Source: Arcticibacter svalbardensis MN12-7 (lineage in GTDB: Bacteria > Bacteroidota > Bacteroidia > Sphingobacteriales > Sphingobacteriaceae). From it: a stretch of 64,000 bases of DNA. The notes under the pieces are model-generated. The model was not told the DNA's origin. It was given only the letters and a program-made list of their open reading frames with translations, and searched no databases. Below are positions 26,881-36,028 of the stretch, piece after piece (within the stretch, counting starts at the first letter, position 1; each line of letters starts with the position of its first letter). A program made the position numbers and the translations under genes. The stretch covers positions 16,797 through 80,796 of the forward strand of contig NZ_AQPN01000077.1 of the NCBI RefSeq assembly GCF_000403135.1. The letters are read 5' to 3'.

Positions 26881-28773
26881 ATGACAATCTACGAGATCCT
26901 GAAAAAATATTGGAACTACGACTCTTTCAGGCCGTTACAGGAAGATATTATCCAATCTGTTCTCGAGAAAAAAGATTCTTTGGCTTTAATGCCAACCGGA
27001 GGAGGGAAGTCTATCTGTTTCCAAGTACCAGCAATGTTGCAATCCGGGATCTGTATTGTGGTGTCGCCTCTTATTGCACTGATGAAAGATCAGGTAGAAA
27101 ATTTAAAAGCAAGAGGAATAAATGCTGTATCAATCGTATCTGGAATGTCTAAACGGGAAATAGATATTCTTTTGGACAATTGCATATATGGGAAAATTAA
27201 ATTCCTTTACCTCTCTCCGGAACGTCTTTTATCCCCAATAGTAAAAGAACGCATCCGTCACATGAACGTGAATCTCATTGCTGTTGATGAAGCGCATTGT
27301 ATTTCACAATGGGGGTATGATTTTCGTCCTCCCTACTTGAGAATAACTGAACTAAGGGAATTACATCCACTCGTACCTATTCTTGCACTCACAGCAACAG
27401 CAACAGTACGAGTTATTGAAGATATCCAAAACAAGCTCGCCTTTAGATCACCTAATGTATTTTCAAAAAGTTTCAAAAGGAACAACCTGAGTTATGTGGT
27501 GTCTCATGAAGAAAATAAGATCCGCAAATTGCTTTCAGTCGCCAAAAATATAGAAGGAACAGGCATCGTTTACGTTCGCAACCGCCGTCAAACACAAGAA
27601 ATTTCTAAAATACTGAATAGCGCCGGTATCGAATCTGATTATTACCATGCTGGTTTAGAAACTCCCGAAAGGAGTATGAAACAACAAGCCTGGATGAAAA
27701 ATCAGAAACGGGTTATCGTAGCTACCAATGCTTTTGGGATGGGAATAGATAAACCGGATGTCCGTTTTGTGGTACATATGGATATTCCTGAAAGTATGGA
27801 GGCCTATTATCAGGAAGCTGGAAGAGCCGGCAGAGATGATAAAAAATCTTACGCTGTCATGTTATATCATGTAAGTGATCGCGATCTACTGGAAAAAAGA
27901 CTAGAACTCAGCTTTCCAACCGTTCAGGAAATCAGGAATGTATACCAGTGTCTGGGCAATTATTATCAGATCGCACATGGCTCAGGTGAAGGATTAGTGC
28001 TTGAATTTGATATTGGTGACTTTTGTTCCCGGTTTAAGCTTGATGCCATAAAAACCATTAATGCCTTGAAGTATCTCGAGCACGATGAGTATGTAACGGT
28101 CTCAGAAAGCGTTTATCTCCCTTCCCGAGTTCAGATTATTGTTCCTCCTGAAGATCTTTACCGCTTTCAAATTCAAAACGCGTTTTATGACTCGTTTATT
28201 AAGACCTTACTCCGTTCCTATGGGGGCATGTTTGATATATTTACTTCCATCCAGGAGTATGATGTAGCTAAGCGAGTAGGAAAAACCCGTCAGGAAGTAA
28301 CCGATATCCTCAATAAACTACAGGATTATAAGTTAATAAGCTACCTCCCTCAAACCGATAAACCGCAGCTTCAGTTTATAAAAGCAAGGGCGGTTACTGA
28401 TAACATGTATCTCGATGTTAAGTATATGAATGAACGCAAAGTCATCATGGAAGAACACATTCGGTCTATACTGCATTATGCTGAAACTAAAGTATGTCGC
28501 AATATTATGTTACTCCAATATTTCAATGAGCTGAATGCCACGAAGTGTGGAATCTGTGATGTTTGCCTGGAAGAAAAAAGACAAGCTAATTCAGCAGGTT
28601 TAACAGACCGCATCACCTACGAATTGATCGATGTCCTGGCCGGTCAGCATCTCAACCTCGAAGACTTAATTTCTTCCATTCAGTCAGGTAATGAAAAAGA
28701 GCGTATTGAAGTGCTCCGTAACCTCATGGACGCAGGCAAGGTTAAAACCGATAGTGATAAATATTATTTATGA
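26881..28773 (+). CDS. recQ: ATP-dependent DNA helicase RecQ
   Basis: 3'-5' DNA helicase of recombination and fork repair. It has motif 0 (FRPLQEDIIQSV), motif I MPTGGGKS, motif II DEAHCISQWGYDFRP, the TATAT motif III, GIVYVRNRRQTQ, motif V ATNAFGMGIDKPDVR and motif VI YYQEAGRAGRDD. It also has a zinc-binding end with CRNIMLLQYFNE and C-GICDVC (the usual four cysteines), then a winged-helix region. The HRDC domain is absent or very short, so it is a RecQ2-like form of 630 residues. I prefer ATG 26881 to the in-frame ATG at 26869, because the latter lies inside the TATGTTTG promoter box (26868-26875). It overlaps the convergent P-ATPase by 10 bases. Confidence 0.93.
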   Translation: MTIYEILKKYWNYDSFRPLQEDIIQSVLEKKDSLALMPTGGGKSICFQVPAMLQSGICIVVSPLIALMKDQVENLKARGINAVSIVSGMSKREIDILLDNCIYGKIKFLYLSPERLLSPIVKERIRHMNVNLIAVDEAHCISQWGYDFRPPYLRITELRELHPLVPILALTATATVRVIEDIQNKLAFRSPNVFSKSFKRNNLSYVVSHEENKIRKLLSVAKNIEGTGIVYVRNRRQTQEISKILNSAGIESDYYHAGLETPERSMKQQAWMKNQKRVIVATNAFGMGIDKPDVRFVVHMDIPESMEAYYQEAGRAGRDDKKSYAVMLYHVSDRDLLEKRLELSFPTVQEIRNVYQCLGNYYQIAHGSGEGLVLEFDIGDFCSRFKLDAIKTINALKYLEHDEYVTVSESVYLPSRVQIIVPPEDLYRFQIQNAFYDSFIKTLLRSYGGMFDIFTSIQEYDVAKRVGKTRQEVTDILNKLQDYKLISYLPQTDKPQLQFIKARAVTDNMYLDVKYMNERKVIMEEHIRSILHYAETKVCRNIMLLQYFNELNATKCGICDVCLEEKRQANSAGLTDRITYELIDVLAGQHLNLEDLISSIQSGNEKERIEVLRNLMDAGKVKTDSDKYYL

Positions 28774-31331
28774 GTTACGGTCGACTTTACCTTTGTCAGG
28801 TACTTAATCACTTCAATAGCAAGAGCAGATCCCAAAGTAACCAGTAGCACAATTTTCATCGCATTCCAATCCAGAACCCGCGTCTTAAAAATGGAATTAA
28901 AAGCAGGAACATAGATCACTAACAACTGCAGTATTATAGTCAGCAGGATAGCTCCCCACATTCCAAGGTTAGAGAAAATGCGGGACGAAAACATAGAATG
29001 ATTCACAAATCGAACCGACAAGGCATTCACCATCTGTACAAAACATAGCACAGTAAAAACCATGGTTTGCTGAGTTCGGGTATCATATCCATGATGTACC
29101 GCAAAATATTGAGTAAATAAAGCCGCTATTGCTAATACTATTCCAGTAGTGACGATTTTTACAGTAAGTCCACCAGCAAATAAGTTTTCCTTCGGGGGAC
29201 GGGGAGGCCGTTGCATAATATCTTTCTCTGCAGGTTCAGCCGCAAGAGCAAGACCCGGTAATCCATCCGTAACCAGGTTAATCCAAAGAATATGAATAGG
29301 AAGCAGGGGAATGGCCAAGCCTAAAAAGGGCGCAAGGAAAATTGTTAAGATCTCCCCTAAGTTGCAGGACAAAATATACAAAACGAACTTTCGGATATTA
29401 TCATAGATCCGCCGACCCTCTTTAACTGCTTTAACAATAGTCGCGAAATTATCATCAAGCAAAATCATATCTGCAGCCTCCTTCGATACATCCGTACCGG
29501 TAATGCCCATGGCCACACCAATATCGGCCTGTTTTAATGAAGGCGCGTCATTTACACCATCACCAGTCATGGCTACAAATTCACCATTTGCCTGTAAAGC
29601 CTTCACAATGTTTAACTTCTGTTCTGGAGACACCCTTGCAAAAACTGCAATATGTTCAATCTCACGAATCAGTTCCTCCTGAGAGAGATGGGTTAAATCC
29701 GCACCAGTTTTACTTTCCGCACCTTTCTCAATGATCTGCAAACGTTCCGCTATCGCAGAAGCAGTAAGTGGCTGATCTCCTGTAATCATGACAGACTTTA
29801 TTCCAGCCGTTTTACACTCCTGTATCGCCGCAATAACTTCCTCACGGGGAGGATCAATCATCGCAATCATGCCCAGAAATTCTAAATCCTTTTCCAGTTC
29901 TTTAGTCATCTCTGGTTGCCGATCGAAAACCTTATAAGCAAAAAACAAAACACGTAAGCCTTCAGCAGCCCATTTATGATTCATCTCCAGCCATTCTGGA
30001 ATTTGCTCTTTATATTTTTGATCCAGCACCTCAACAATCTTCACTGGAGCACCCTTCACAAAAAGCAGCCATTGATCCTGATGCACATGTAAAGTACTCA
30101 TGCGCATGCGTACCGAGTCAAAAGGTACTTTTGAAATAAGTGGATATTTGTCTTCAGAACTTTCTACAGAAAGACCCTTATCCTGAGCATAGCTTACCAT
30201 GGCAGTCTCCGTCGAATCTCCTAAAAGCTCCTCATCTTCTGAAAGTCGCACTTCATTATTCAAAATCATGGCATGTCGAAGCAGCTCTTCCTTTCCTTTA
30301 ACAGCCCATGTATTTTCAACCGTCATCACATTTTGAGTCAGCGTTCCCGTTTTATCACTGCAGATATACGTAACAGAACCCAAAGTTTCCACTGCAGGTA
30401 ACATGCGTACCAAAGCCTTTTGCCTCACCATTCTGCGAGCACCACCAGCAAGCGCAATAGTAATCACAGCAGGCAATGCTTCGGGCAAAGCGGCTACTGC
30501 CAGGGAAAGTGCTGTTAAAAACATCGCGAAAGGAGGTTCACCGCGCCAAAGTCCAAAGCCAAATACAACCAGACAAATTACCACCACAATGACCGCCAGT
30601 TGTTTACTGAATACTTCCAGCCGTTTTTGAAGGGGAGTCTTTTGATCTTTAACATCGAGCAAACCGGCAATTTTACCCAGCTCAGTATGCATTCCAGTAG
30701 TGGTTACCACTGCTTTTGCGGTACCATTACTAATAATAGTACCCTTAAAAATCATATTATGCTGATCACCGGGAAGCAAATCAGGCTTTTTAATTGCGGA
30801 TGTTATTTTATCAATCGTATGGCTTTCTCCCGTTAAAGCAGCTTCCTCTGTTTTAAATGAACTTACTTCCAACAATCGCGCATCAGCAGGAACAATATCT
30901 CCAGCCTCCAGTAAAAGCAAATCTCCTGGAACAAGTTCCGTTGTCTCCACTTTCACAGGATGTCCTTCACGCAACACCAATGCATGTTGTGACGACATCT
31001 TTTGCAACATGCGTACCGATTCTTCCGCATTGTTCTCCTGCGTATAACCGATTATCGCATTTCCGATAATGATGGCGAGAATAACATAGGCGTCCGTATG
31101 TTCGCCTACAAGAAAGGAAATTACCGCTGCAACAATCAGGATGATGATCATTATATCCTTAAACTGATTCAGTAAAATAATAAATTTACTTTTTTGCTTA
31201 ACAGCCTTTAAGCTGTTATCTCCGAATTCTTTACGAAGGTCTGCGATGGTCGCATTCTTTAACCCGGATGATGTTGATGATTTAAGTTGTTTTAAAACTT
31301 CTTCTTTACTGAGCTGATACCAGTCTGACAT
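28764..31331 (-). CDS. Calcium-translocating (type IIA) P-type ATPase
   Basis: An 855-residue ion pump with all class features: cation ATPase N-terminus (WYQLSKEEVLKQLKSS), actuator loop TGES, the membrane-binding PEALPAVIT sequence in helix 4, phosphorylation site DKTGTLTQN, nucleotide-binding KGAP, and hinge TGDGVNDAPSLK. The six C-terminal helices carry NLVTDGLPGLALA, as in SERCA/PMCA-type and bacterial Ca2+ pumps. Na+ or K+ pumping cannot be excluded from sequence alone, but calcium export is the best guess. It is monocistronic on the minus strand. Confidence 0.87.
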   Translation of the reverse strand: MSDWYQLSKEEVLKQLKSSTSSGLKNATIADLRKEFGDNSLKAVKQKSKFIILLNQFKDIMIIILIVAAVISFLVGEHTDAYVILAIIIGNAIIGYTQENNAEESVRMLQKMSSQHALVLREGHPVKVETTELVPGDLLLLEAGDIVPADARLLEVSSFKTEEAALTGESHTIDKITSAIKKPDLLPGDQHNMIFKGTIISNGTAKAVVTTTGMHTELGKIAGLLDVKDQKTPLQKRLEVFSKQLAVIVVVICLVVFGFGLWRGEPPFAMFLTALSLAVAALPEALPAVITIALAGGARRMVRQKALVRMLPAVETLGSVTYICSDKTGTLTQNVMTVENTWAVKGKEELLRHAMILNNEVRLSEDEELLGDSTETAMVSYAQDKGLSVESSEDKYPLISKVPFDSVRMRMSTLHVHQDQWLLFVKGAPVKIVEVLDQKYKEQIPEWLEMNHKWAAEGLRVLFFAYKVFDRQPEMTKELEKDLEFLGMIAMIDPPREEVIAAIQECKTAGIKSVMITGDQPLTASAIAERLQIIEKGAESKTGADLTHLSQEELIREIEHIAVFARVSPEQKLNIVKALQANGEFVAMTGDGVNDAPSLKQADIGVAMGITGTDVSKEAADMILLDDNFATIVKAVKEGRRIYDNIRKFVLYILSCNLGEILTIFLAPFLGLAIPLLPIHILWINLVTDGLPGLALAAEPAEKDIMQRPPRPPKENLFAGGLTVKIVTTGIVLAIAALFTQYFAVHHGYDTRTQQTMVFTVLCFVQMVNALSVRFVNHSMFSSRIFSNLGMWGAILLTIILQLLVIYVPAFNSIFKTRVLDWNAMKIVLLVTLGSALAIEVIKYLTKVKSTVTHK

Positions 31332-31409
31332 TTTACTATTTCAAGGATGTACTATACTAAGTCAATCCATTAGTTGTCTTTTTGTTTGGCAATAAAGGGA
31401 ATAAAAGCA

Positions 31410-31435
31410 AAACAGAGCCATATTCGGCTCTGTTT
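31410..31435 (-). terminator. Intrinsic terminator of the trp operon
   Basis: A 10-bp perfect stem (AAACAGAGCC / GGCTCTGTTT, arms 31410-31419 and 31426-31435) with a 6-base loop, about 110 bases after the trpA stop. The stem contains an A-rich flank, so on the minus strand a T-rich tail follows. It may serve both strands. Confidence 0.75.
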
Positions 31436-31545
31436 AAACGTTTGCGATCTTATGTGATTAACAAAATCAATTAGTCAACATTTTGTTAACTAATTGAAAA
31501 TGGCATGACCAACGAATGAATTACCATCAGCCAGATATGATTTTA

Positions 31546-32316
31546 TTACCCCTTTAAACCCTTAATAAATTCAGGAATCTGCTCCATAAAACCATCCTTT
31601 TCCAGCAATTTTACAAAAGCCGTTCCTACAATAGCCCCATCTGCATATTCGCTTGCCTTCGCAAAACTAGTATGATCCGAAATACCAAAGCCAATCATGG
31701 TCGGGTTTTTAAGCTGCATGTTCTTGATCCTTGAAAAATAGTTTTCCGTCTGATCAGATACATTCAAATCCTTTCCCGTTGTAGATGAAGAAGATAAAAG
31801 ATAAATGAACCCATTACTCAGCTCATCAATTTTATGTATGCGCTCATCAGATGTTTGAGGGGTAATCAGAAACACATTCCTGATTTCATTCAAACTAAAA
31901 TATTCCTCGTACAGATCCTCATATTCATACATCGGCAGATCAGGAATAATCATCCCATCAACACCTACTTCCTTACAAGATGAACAAAAATGTTCCACCC
32001 CATATTGCAATAACGGATTAAAATAACCCATTAAAAGTACGGGTATCGTTACCCTGCTTCTCAGTTCTTTCAATTGCTCAAACAGCACCTTAATGGTCAT
32101 CCCATTATTTATGGCTGTAAGCGAACTGTGCTGAATAACCGGTCCGTCTGCCAAAGGGTCGGAATAAGGAATGCCAATCTCAAGAAAATCTGCACCTGCC
32201 TTTTCAAGCGCTTCAGCAATATCGAGTGTGCTGTTTAAATCCGGATATCCGGCAGTAAAATATATAGAAAGTAAAGACTGTTTCTTCTGTTCAAAAAGCT
32301 GATTAATTCTATTCAT
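31546..32316 (-). CDS. trpA: Tryptophan synthase alpha chain
   Basis: Cleaves indole-3-glycerol phosphate to indole and glyceraldehyde 3-phosphate in the alpha-beta complex. The start ATG at 32316 shares its A with the TAA stop of trpB (TAATG). The frame runs upstream to 32376, but the family start is [10 protein letters not shown]. Catalytic Glu in ADFLEIGIPYSDPLADGPVIQ and Asp in IPDLPMYEYEDL are present; the phosphate-binding loop is visible in GFGISDHTSFAKA with VGTAFVKLLE. The 256-residue length is normal. It is the last gene of the operon. Confidence 0.95.
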   Translation of the reverse strand: MNRINQLFEQKKQSLLSIYFTAGYPDLNSTLDIAEALEKAGADFLEIGIPYSDPLADGPVIQHSSLTAINNGMTIKVLFEQLKELRSRVTIPVLLMGYFNPLLQYGVEHFCSSCKEVGVDGMIIPDLPMYEYEDLYEEYFSLNEIRNVFLITPQTSDERIHKIDELSNGFIYLLSSSSTTGKDLNVSDQTENYFSRIKNMQLKNPTMIGFGISDHTSFAKASEYADGAIVGTAFVKLLEKDGFMEQIPEFIKGLKG

Positions 32317-33497
32317 TATAGTCCGAAATATTTCATGTAGGTATCCAAATCTTTGTCTCCACGTCCTGAAAGACAAACCACAACAACATCATCTTCTTTA
32401 AACTTCATCTTATCCAGATAAGCTAAAGCGTGAGCCGTTTCAATAGCAGGGATAATGCCTTCCAGTTTAGAAAGTTCCATTCCTGCCTGCATAGCCTCAT
32501 CATCAGTAATACTCACGTATAATGCTCTTCTTGATGTAAAAAGATGAGCATGTTGGGGACCAATTCCAGGATAGTCCAGACCAGCAGAAATTGAATAAGG
32601 TTCAACCACTTGTCCATCTTCGGTCTGCATCACGAGCGAGCGACTTCCATGAAGCACCCCTTCTTTTCCCAATAATGTAGTCGCTGCTGATTCACCGGAA
32701 TCAACTCCCTTTCCTGCTGCTTCCACAGCGATCAGTTTCACATCCTCATCATTTAGAAAATGATAAAACATACCCATCGCATTACTGCCACCACCTACAC
32801 AAGCCAGTACATAATCAGGAGTCGACTTACCTGTCTTCTCCTGCAACTGCCATTTCGTTTCCTCAGAGATAATCGATTGAAAACGGGCAACCATATCCGG
32901 ATAAGGATGAGGTCCAACCACTGATCCTAATATATAATGCGTATCGGTAGGATGATTGATCCAGTCGCGCAACGCTTCATTGGTCGCATCTTTTAAAGTC
33001 TGACTTCCCGAAGTAGCCGGAATAACAGTAGCACCCATCATTTTCATACGGGCTACGTTAGGCGCCTGACGCTCAATATCAACAGCACCCATGTAAACAA
33101 TACATTCCAGACCCTTTAATGCACAAACAGTTGCAGTAGCCACACCATGCTGACCAGCTCCGGTTTCTGCTATGATCCGCTTTTTACCCAGACGCTCAGC
33201 TACCAGAATTTGTCCTACCGTATTATTTATCTTATGTGCTCCGGTATGATTTAAATCTTCACGTTTTAAATAAATCTTAGCACCATATTTTTTAGAGAGA
33301 CGTTCTGCCAGAAACAGGGGCGAAGGACGTCCCACATAATCTTTAAGCAGCATCACATATTCTTCCTGAAATTTAGGATCTTCTATAAACTCGAGGTATT
33401 TTTCTCTGAGCTCTTTGATATTGGGATACAACATCTCCGGAATATACGCACCCCCGAAAACTCCGTAATATCCTTTTTCATCTACTTGATAATTCAT
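32316..33497 (-). CDS. trpB: Tryptophan synthase beta chain
   Basis: PLP enzyme that joins indole with serine to give tryptophan. The PLP lysine is in [14 protein letters not shown], the glycine-rich phosphate loop GGGSNAMG is present, and the catalytic [13 protein letters not shown] motif is intact. At 393 residues it is the standard TrpB1 type. Its start overlaps the stop of trpF by 4 bases (ATGA), and its stop overlaps trpA by one base, so the three genes are tightly coupled. TrpB together with TrpA, or TrpB with external indole, would still function even if upstream steps are missing. Confidence 0.97.
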   Translation of the reverse strand: MNYQVDEKGYYGVFGGAYIPEMLYPNIKELREKYLEFIEDPKFQEEYVMLLKDYVGRPSPLFLAERLSKKYGAKIYLKREDLNHTGAHKINNTVGQILVAERLGKKRIIAETGAGQHGVATATVCALKGLECIVYMGAVDIERQAPNVARMKMMGATVIPATSGSQTLKDATNEALRDWINHPTDTHYILGSVVGPHPYPDMVARFQSIISEETKWQLQEKTGKSTPDYVLACVGGGSNAMGMFYHFLNDEDVKLIAVEAAGKGVDSGESAATTLLGKEGVLHGSRSLVMQTEDGQVVEPYSISAGLDYPGIGPQHAHLFTSRRALYVSITDDEAMQAGMELSKLEGIIPAIETAHALAYLDKMKFKEDDVVVVCLSGRGDKDLDTYMKYFGL

Positions 33498-34135
33498 AAC
33501 CTTCCTTTAAATATCTTTTTTAACTTACTATAATCTTTTATGCCGGGGGATAATTCAAACTTGCTGTTTAAATCAACCGCATATAACCGGCTGTCATTTA
33601 TTTGGGCAATAGTATCCAATTGCTCCAGATCGATCCCCCCACTTAAAAAGAATGGAATATCGGTATTGTTTTGAAGAAGTAGTTCCCAATCAAAAACTTT
33701 ACCTGATCCCCCATGTTGAGCCGTACTGGTGTCGAATAAGAAATAATCGACCACTTGCAGGTAATTTTCAAGAGATTTAAACTCAAAATCTGCATGAATG
33801 CCAAACGCTTTGATTACTTCAATACCATTTTCTTTTAATTTCAGGCAAAATTCAGGCGATTCATTTCCATGCAGTTGTACAGCATCCAATTGTAATACTG
33901 TACCCCATTTAGCAATAGTAGCCAGATCTGCATTTACAAATACCCCTGTTTTTTTTATAGAGGAGGGGAGTTCTCTAACTATTTCTGCATCTACTTCTCC
34001 AGCATATCTCGAAGATAAAGGATAGAAAATAAAGCCCATATAATCAGGCTCCAGTGCAGCAATCTCCAGAATGTTTGCCGTGTCTCTCATTCCGCAAACC
34101 TTAATCTTCCTAGCTCTATTATTTAATATATCCAC
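33494..34135 (-). CDS. trpF: Phosphoribosylanthranilate isomerase
   Basis: Performs the Amadori rearrangement before indole-3-glycerol phosphate formation. The TIM-barrel protein of about 213 residues has the KVCGMRD start motif (catalytic Cys), [33 protein letters not shown] and the C-terminal [12 protein letters not shown] (phosphate binding) with [19 protein letters not shown] (catalytic Asp). The start codon is GTG at 34135. A 148-base spacer separates it from trpD, whereas all other steps in the operon overlap. trpC would be expected in that place in many Bacteroidota, and it is not here. Confidence 0.94.
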   Translation of the reverse strand: MDILNNRARKIKVCGMRDTANILEIAALEPDYMGFIFYPLSSRYAGEVDAEIVRELPSSIKKTGVFVNADLATIAKWGTVLQLDAVQLHGNESPEFCLKLKENGIEVIKAFGIHADFEFKSLENYLQVVDYFLFDTSTAQHGGSGKVFDWELLLQNNTDIPFFLSGGIDLEQLDTIAQINDSRLYAVDLNSKFELSPGIKDYSKLKKIFKGRL

Positions 34136-34283
34136 AAACCCTATTTTTTATAGCCCTTACGCTAGTATTTCTACGCTTAAAGTTTTTTACCTATTTCGTT
34201 AAAAGCACCGCTTTTAAACTTCCTTAACCTACGCTTCTAACACATATGGCACAATCATACTTCGACATCTTATCTTACAGACC
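34136..34283 (-). other. Spacer between trpD and trpF (no trpC)
   Basis: A 148-base gap in an otherwise overlapping operon. I find no remnant of trpC in any frame. Three copies of TACGCT occur within about 65 bases but no hairpin or T tract is convincing. The spacer may be a deletion scar. Confidence 0.5.
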
Positions 34284-35275
34284 TTATTTAACAGCCAATA
34301 AATTAGTGAAGCTTTTGAGTGCCTTTTTCGAAAGAAGCGATTCCTCTGCCTCGTAAAAGCAATCTGAAAACGACTTTTCATGATGAATCGTCTTAATCGC
34401 TAAAGCGGCATTTGTCAGCACCACATTATTCTGCGCTGTCGTACCATTTCCCTGCAGCACCTCTTTAAATATCGTTGCCGATTGTTCTACAGTACTTCCA
34501 CCTGAAATATCCTGTGGATTTACTTTTTCAAAGCCCAGTTGATCTAGTGTATATAGCTTTTCGCCAAAATTGGAGTACGTTTTAAAGCTCCCTGTTAATG
34601 AAATTTCATCGTAACCATCCAAAGCATGTACAATGGTATACTTTTATCCGTTTTCTGATAGAGGTATCCATATAATCGTGCCAGCTCTAAACTAAATACC
34701 CCTACAACCTGGTATTTAGGGTTAGCCGGATTAACCATAGGTCCCAACATATTAAAGAACGTTTTGACACCCAGCTCCTTACGGATAGGGGCAACGTTTT
34801 TCATCGCGGAATGAAATAGAGGAGCATGCAGAAAGCAGATTCCCGCCTGCTCGACACTTTTTTGAAGTAAGCCAGGATCGTTTGTAAACTGATATCCCAA
34901 ATATTCCATCACGTTAGATGAACCACAACCGGATGATACCCCATAATTTCCATGTTTGGCAACCAGATATCCGCCCCCTGCCACTACAAAAGAAGCCAAT
35001 GTAGAGATATTAAAGGTGTCTTTCCCATCCCCTCCCGTTCCACATAAATCTATCAGACTATATTGTTCAAGTCCGGGATCCAGACAAAGCTCCAGCATCG
35101 CATCGCGAAAGCCCTCCAGTTCCTCCAAAGTGATGCTTCTCATGCAATATGCAGTCATAAAAGCAGCCATTTGAGATTGGTTGTACTTTCCTTTCGTAAT
35201 GTTTTTCAAAATTCCTTTAGCTTCCTCAGAATTAAAGGTCTTGCGTTCGAATAATCGGTTTAATATCTCTTTCAT
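34284..35275 (-). pseudogene. trpD: Anthranilate phosphoribosyltransferase with a frameshift
   Basis: The N-terminal two thirds (34595-35275) carry LFERKTFNSEEA, DLCGTGGDGKDTFNISTLASFVVAGGGYLVAKHGNYGVSSGCGSSN, the PRPP site, and LGPMVNPANP. The C-terminal third (34284-34622) carries the expected continuation HALDGYDEISLTG, then a GGSTVEQSA region. They are in different frames. The break is at the AAAA run 34642-34645 on the minus strand: GAT AAA AGT ATA in the first frame, but adding one A gives D-K-K-Y-T-I-V-H-A-L-D-G, the normal family sequence. Because only 4 A are present and no slippery heptamer is seen, programmed shifting is unlikely. A real inactivating deletion or a sequencing error are the options. 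Confidence 0.85.
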
Positions 35276-35301
35276 TTGATCGTTTCTTTGCCCGGCAGGA
35301 C

Positions 35302-35334
35302 AAAAAAAAAGGTTGTCTTGCCGGACAACCTTTT
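35302..35334 (-). terminator. trp attenuator terminator
   Basis: Read on the minus strand: AAAAGGTTGTC (35334-35324), loop CGGCAA, GACAACCTTTT (35317-35307), followed by a tract of nine T in total at 35310-35302. The 11-bp stem is perfect, and it lies about 27 bases before the trpD start. An alternative pairing uses the loop: CCGGCAAGAC with GTCCTGCCGG after the T tract. An antiterminator candidate is GGGCTAACC (35369-35361) with GGTTGTCC (35330-35323). Confidence 0.85.
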
Positions 35335-35368
35335 GAATGTTATTTGAAAATATACATTGTGGTTAGCC

Positions 35369-35422
35369 CTACGATTGCTCGCGTTGCCATAACCAACTAA
35401 ATTGTATATTGTTTGTGTTCAT
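35369..35422 (-). CDS. trpL: trp leader peptide (17 residues, two Trp)
   Basis: A small frame on the minus strand, ATG at 35422 to TAG at 35369, encoding MNTNNIQFSWLWQREQS. Two Trp codons (TGG TTA TGG) are adjacent to the region that can fold with the following sequence, as in classical tryptophan attenuation. Stalling at these codons under Trp starvation would release the downstream antiterminator segment. Codon usage and position (35 bases before the terminator hairpin) both support it. Translation is not shown; the prediction rests on peptide content and RNA structure together. Confidence 0.8.
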   Translation of the reverse strand: MNTNNIQFSWLWQREQS

Positions 35423-35475
35423 GATTTGATTACAAATATGAACATTTCTTTGCTAAAAAGGAAAATTAATTTTAA

Positions 35476-35688
35476 GGTATTGTTGTAACCCATTCTATGG
35501 TTTTTGGCATTGATGATGACATTATCACACAAGCTATTCAAATAAGAAAAGTGTACAAGTTGAAATTACCTGATGCGCTCATTGCTGCAACTGCTTTAAC
35601 TTATAGTTTGACTTTGATCTCTGATAATGATTAGGATTTTCTTAAAGTGAAAGAGTTGAAATATGTAAATCCGAAAGTTATCGGATAG
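35476..35688 (+). pseudogene. Remnant of a VapC-like PIN-domain toxin
   Basis: Frame 35476-35688 encodes a PIN C-terminal half: GIDDDIITQAIQIRKVYKLKLPDALIAATALTYSLTLISDND, a stop (TAG at 35632-35634), then DFLKVKELKYVNPKVIG and a second stop. The conserved LPDALIAATAL helix with its catalytic Asp and the LISxN-DF segment are typical of VapC. The N-terminal half with the first acidic residues is missing, and no antitoxin gene is present on either side. It is a degraded toxin-antitoxin relic, probably non-functional. Confidence 0.75.
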
Positions 35689-35886
35689 GCATCTTTAAAT
35701 AAAAATAAACCATTTCACCCTACATTTATTAGAATCATCCTGTAATATCTGGTACTAAATTTCGATTTTACGTATCTATTGTCCAGTCCGTTTGTTTTAA
35801 TAAAGTCTGCTTTAACTGCGTTCCTTTCCTGACATGCTGAATAATATCTATCCAGCAACTCTGCTATTAATAATTCCAAGTTGAAT

Positions 35887-35954
35887 CTATGTTGAGTCCA
35901 TGATAAGTCCATGTTTTAATGCCAAAACACGGACTTATCATGGACTCAACATAG
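35887..35954. repeat. 31-bp inverted repeat with a 6-base loop
   Basis: Arms at 35887-35917 and 35924-35954 are complementary with a single mismatch (a G:T position in the duplex sense), with the loop AATGCC. Each arm holds GTCCATG twice, separated by ATAA. There is no T tract after either arm, so a simple terminator is unlikely. It lies next to the PIN remnant in a region without intact genes. It may be a small palindromic or REP-like element. Confidence 0.75.
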
Positions 35955-36028
35955 TATCATTATGCATTCATTAATTCAAAGGGTACAGGCAGCCCTTAAT
36001 CAATTCAAGTAAATTAACCAATCAACCC

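Noticed and set aside
32317..32376. N-terminal extension of trpA
   Set aside because: It overlaps trpB; TAATG coupling at 32316 gives the family start MNRINQLF.
34595..34660. Programmed -1 frameshift in trpD
   Set aside because: The sequence GAT AAA AGT lacks a slippery heptamer, and the P-site codon could not re-pair well; mutation or read error is more likely.
35715..35912. A 65-residue minus-strand frame (MDLSWTQHRF...)
   Set aside because: It starts inside the 31-bp inverted repeat, has no recognisable domain and no promoter box, so it is probably a chance frame in scar DNA.
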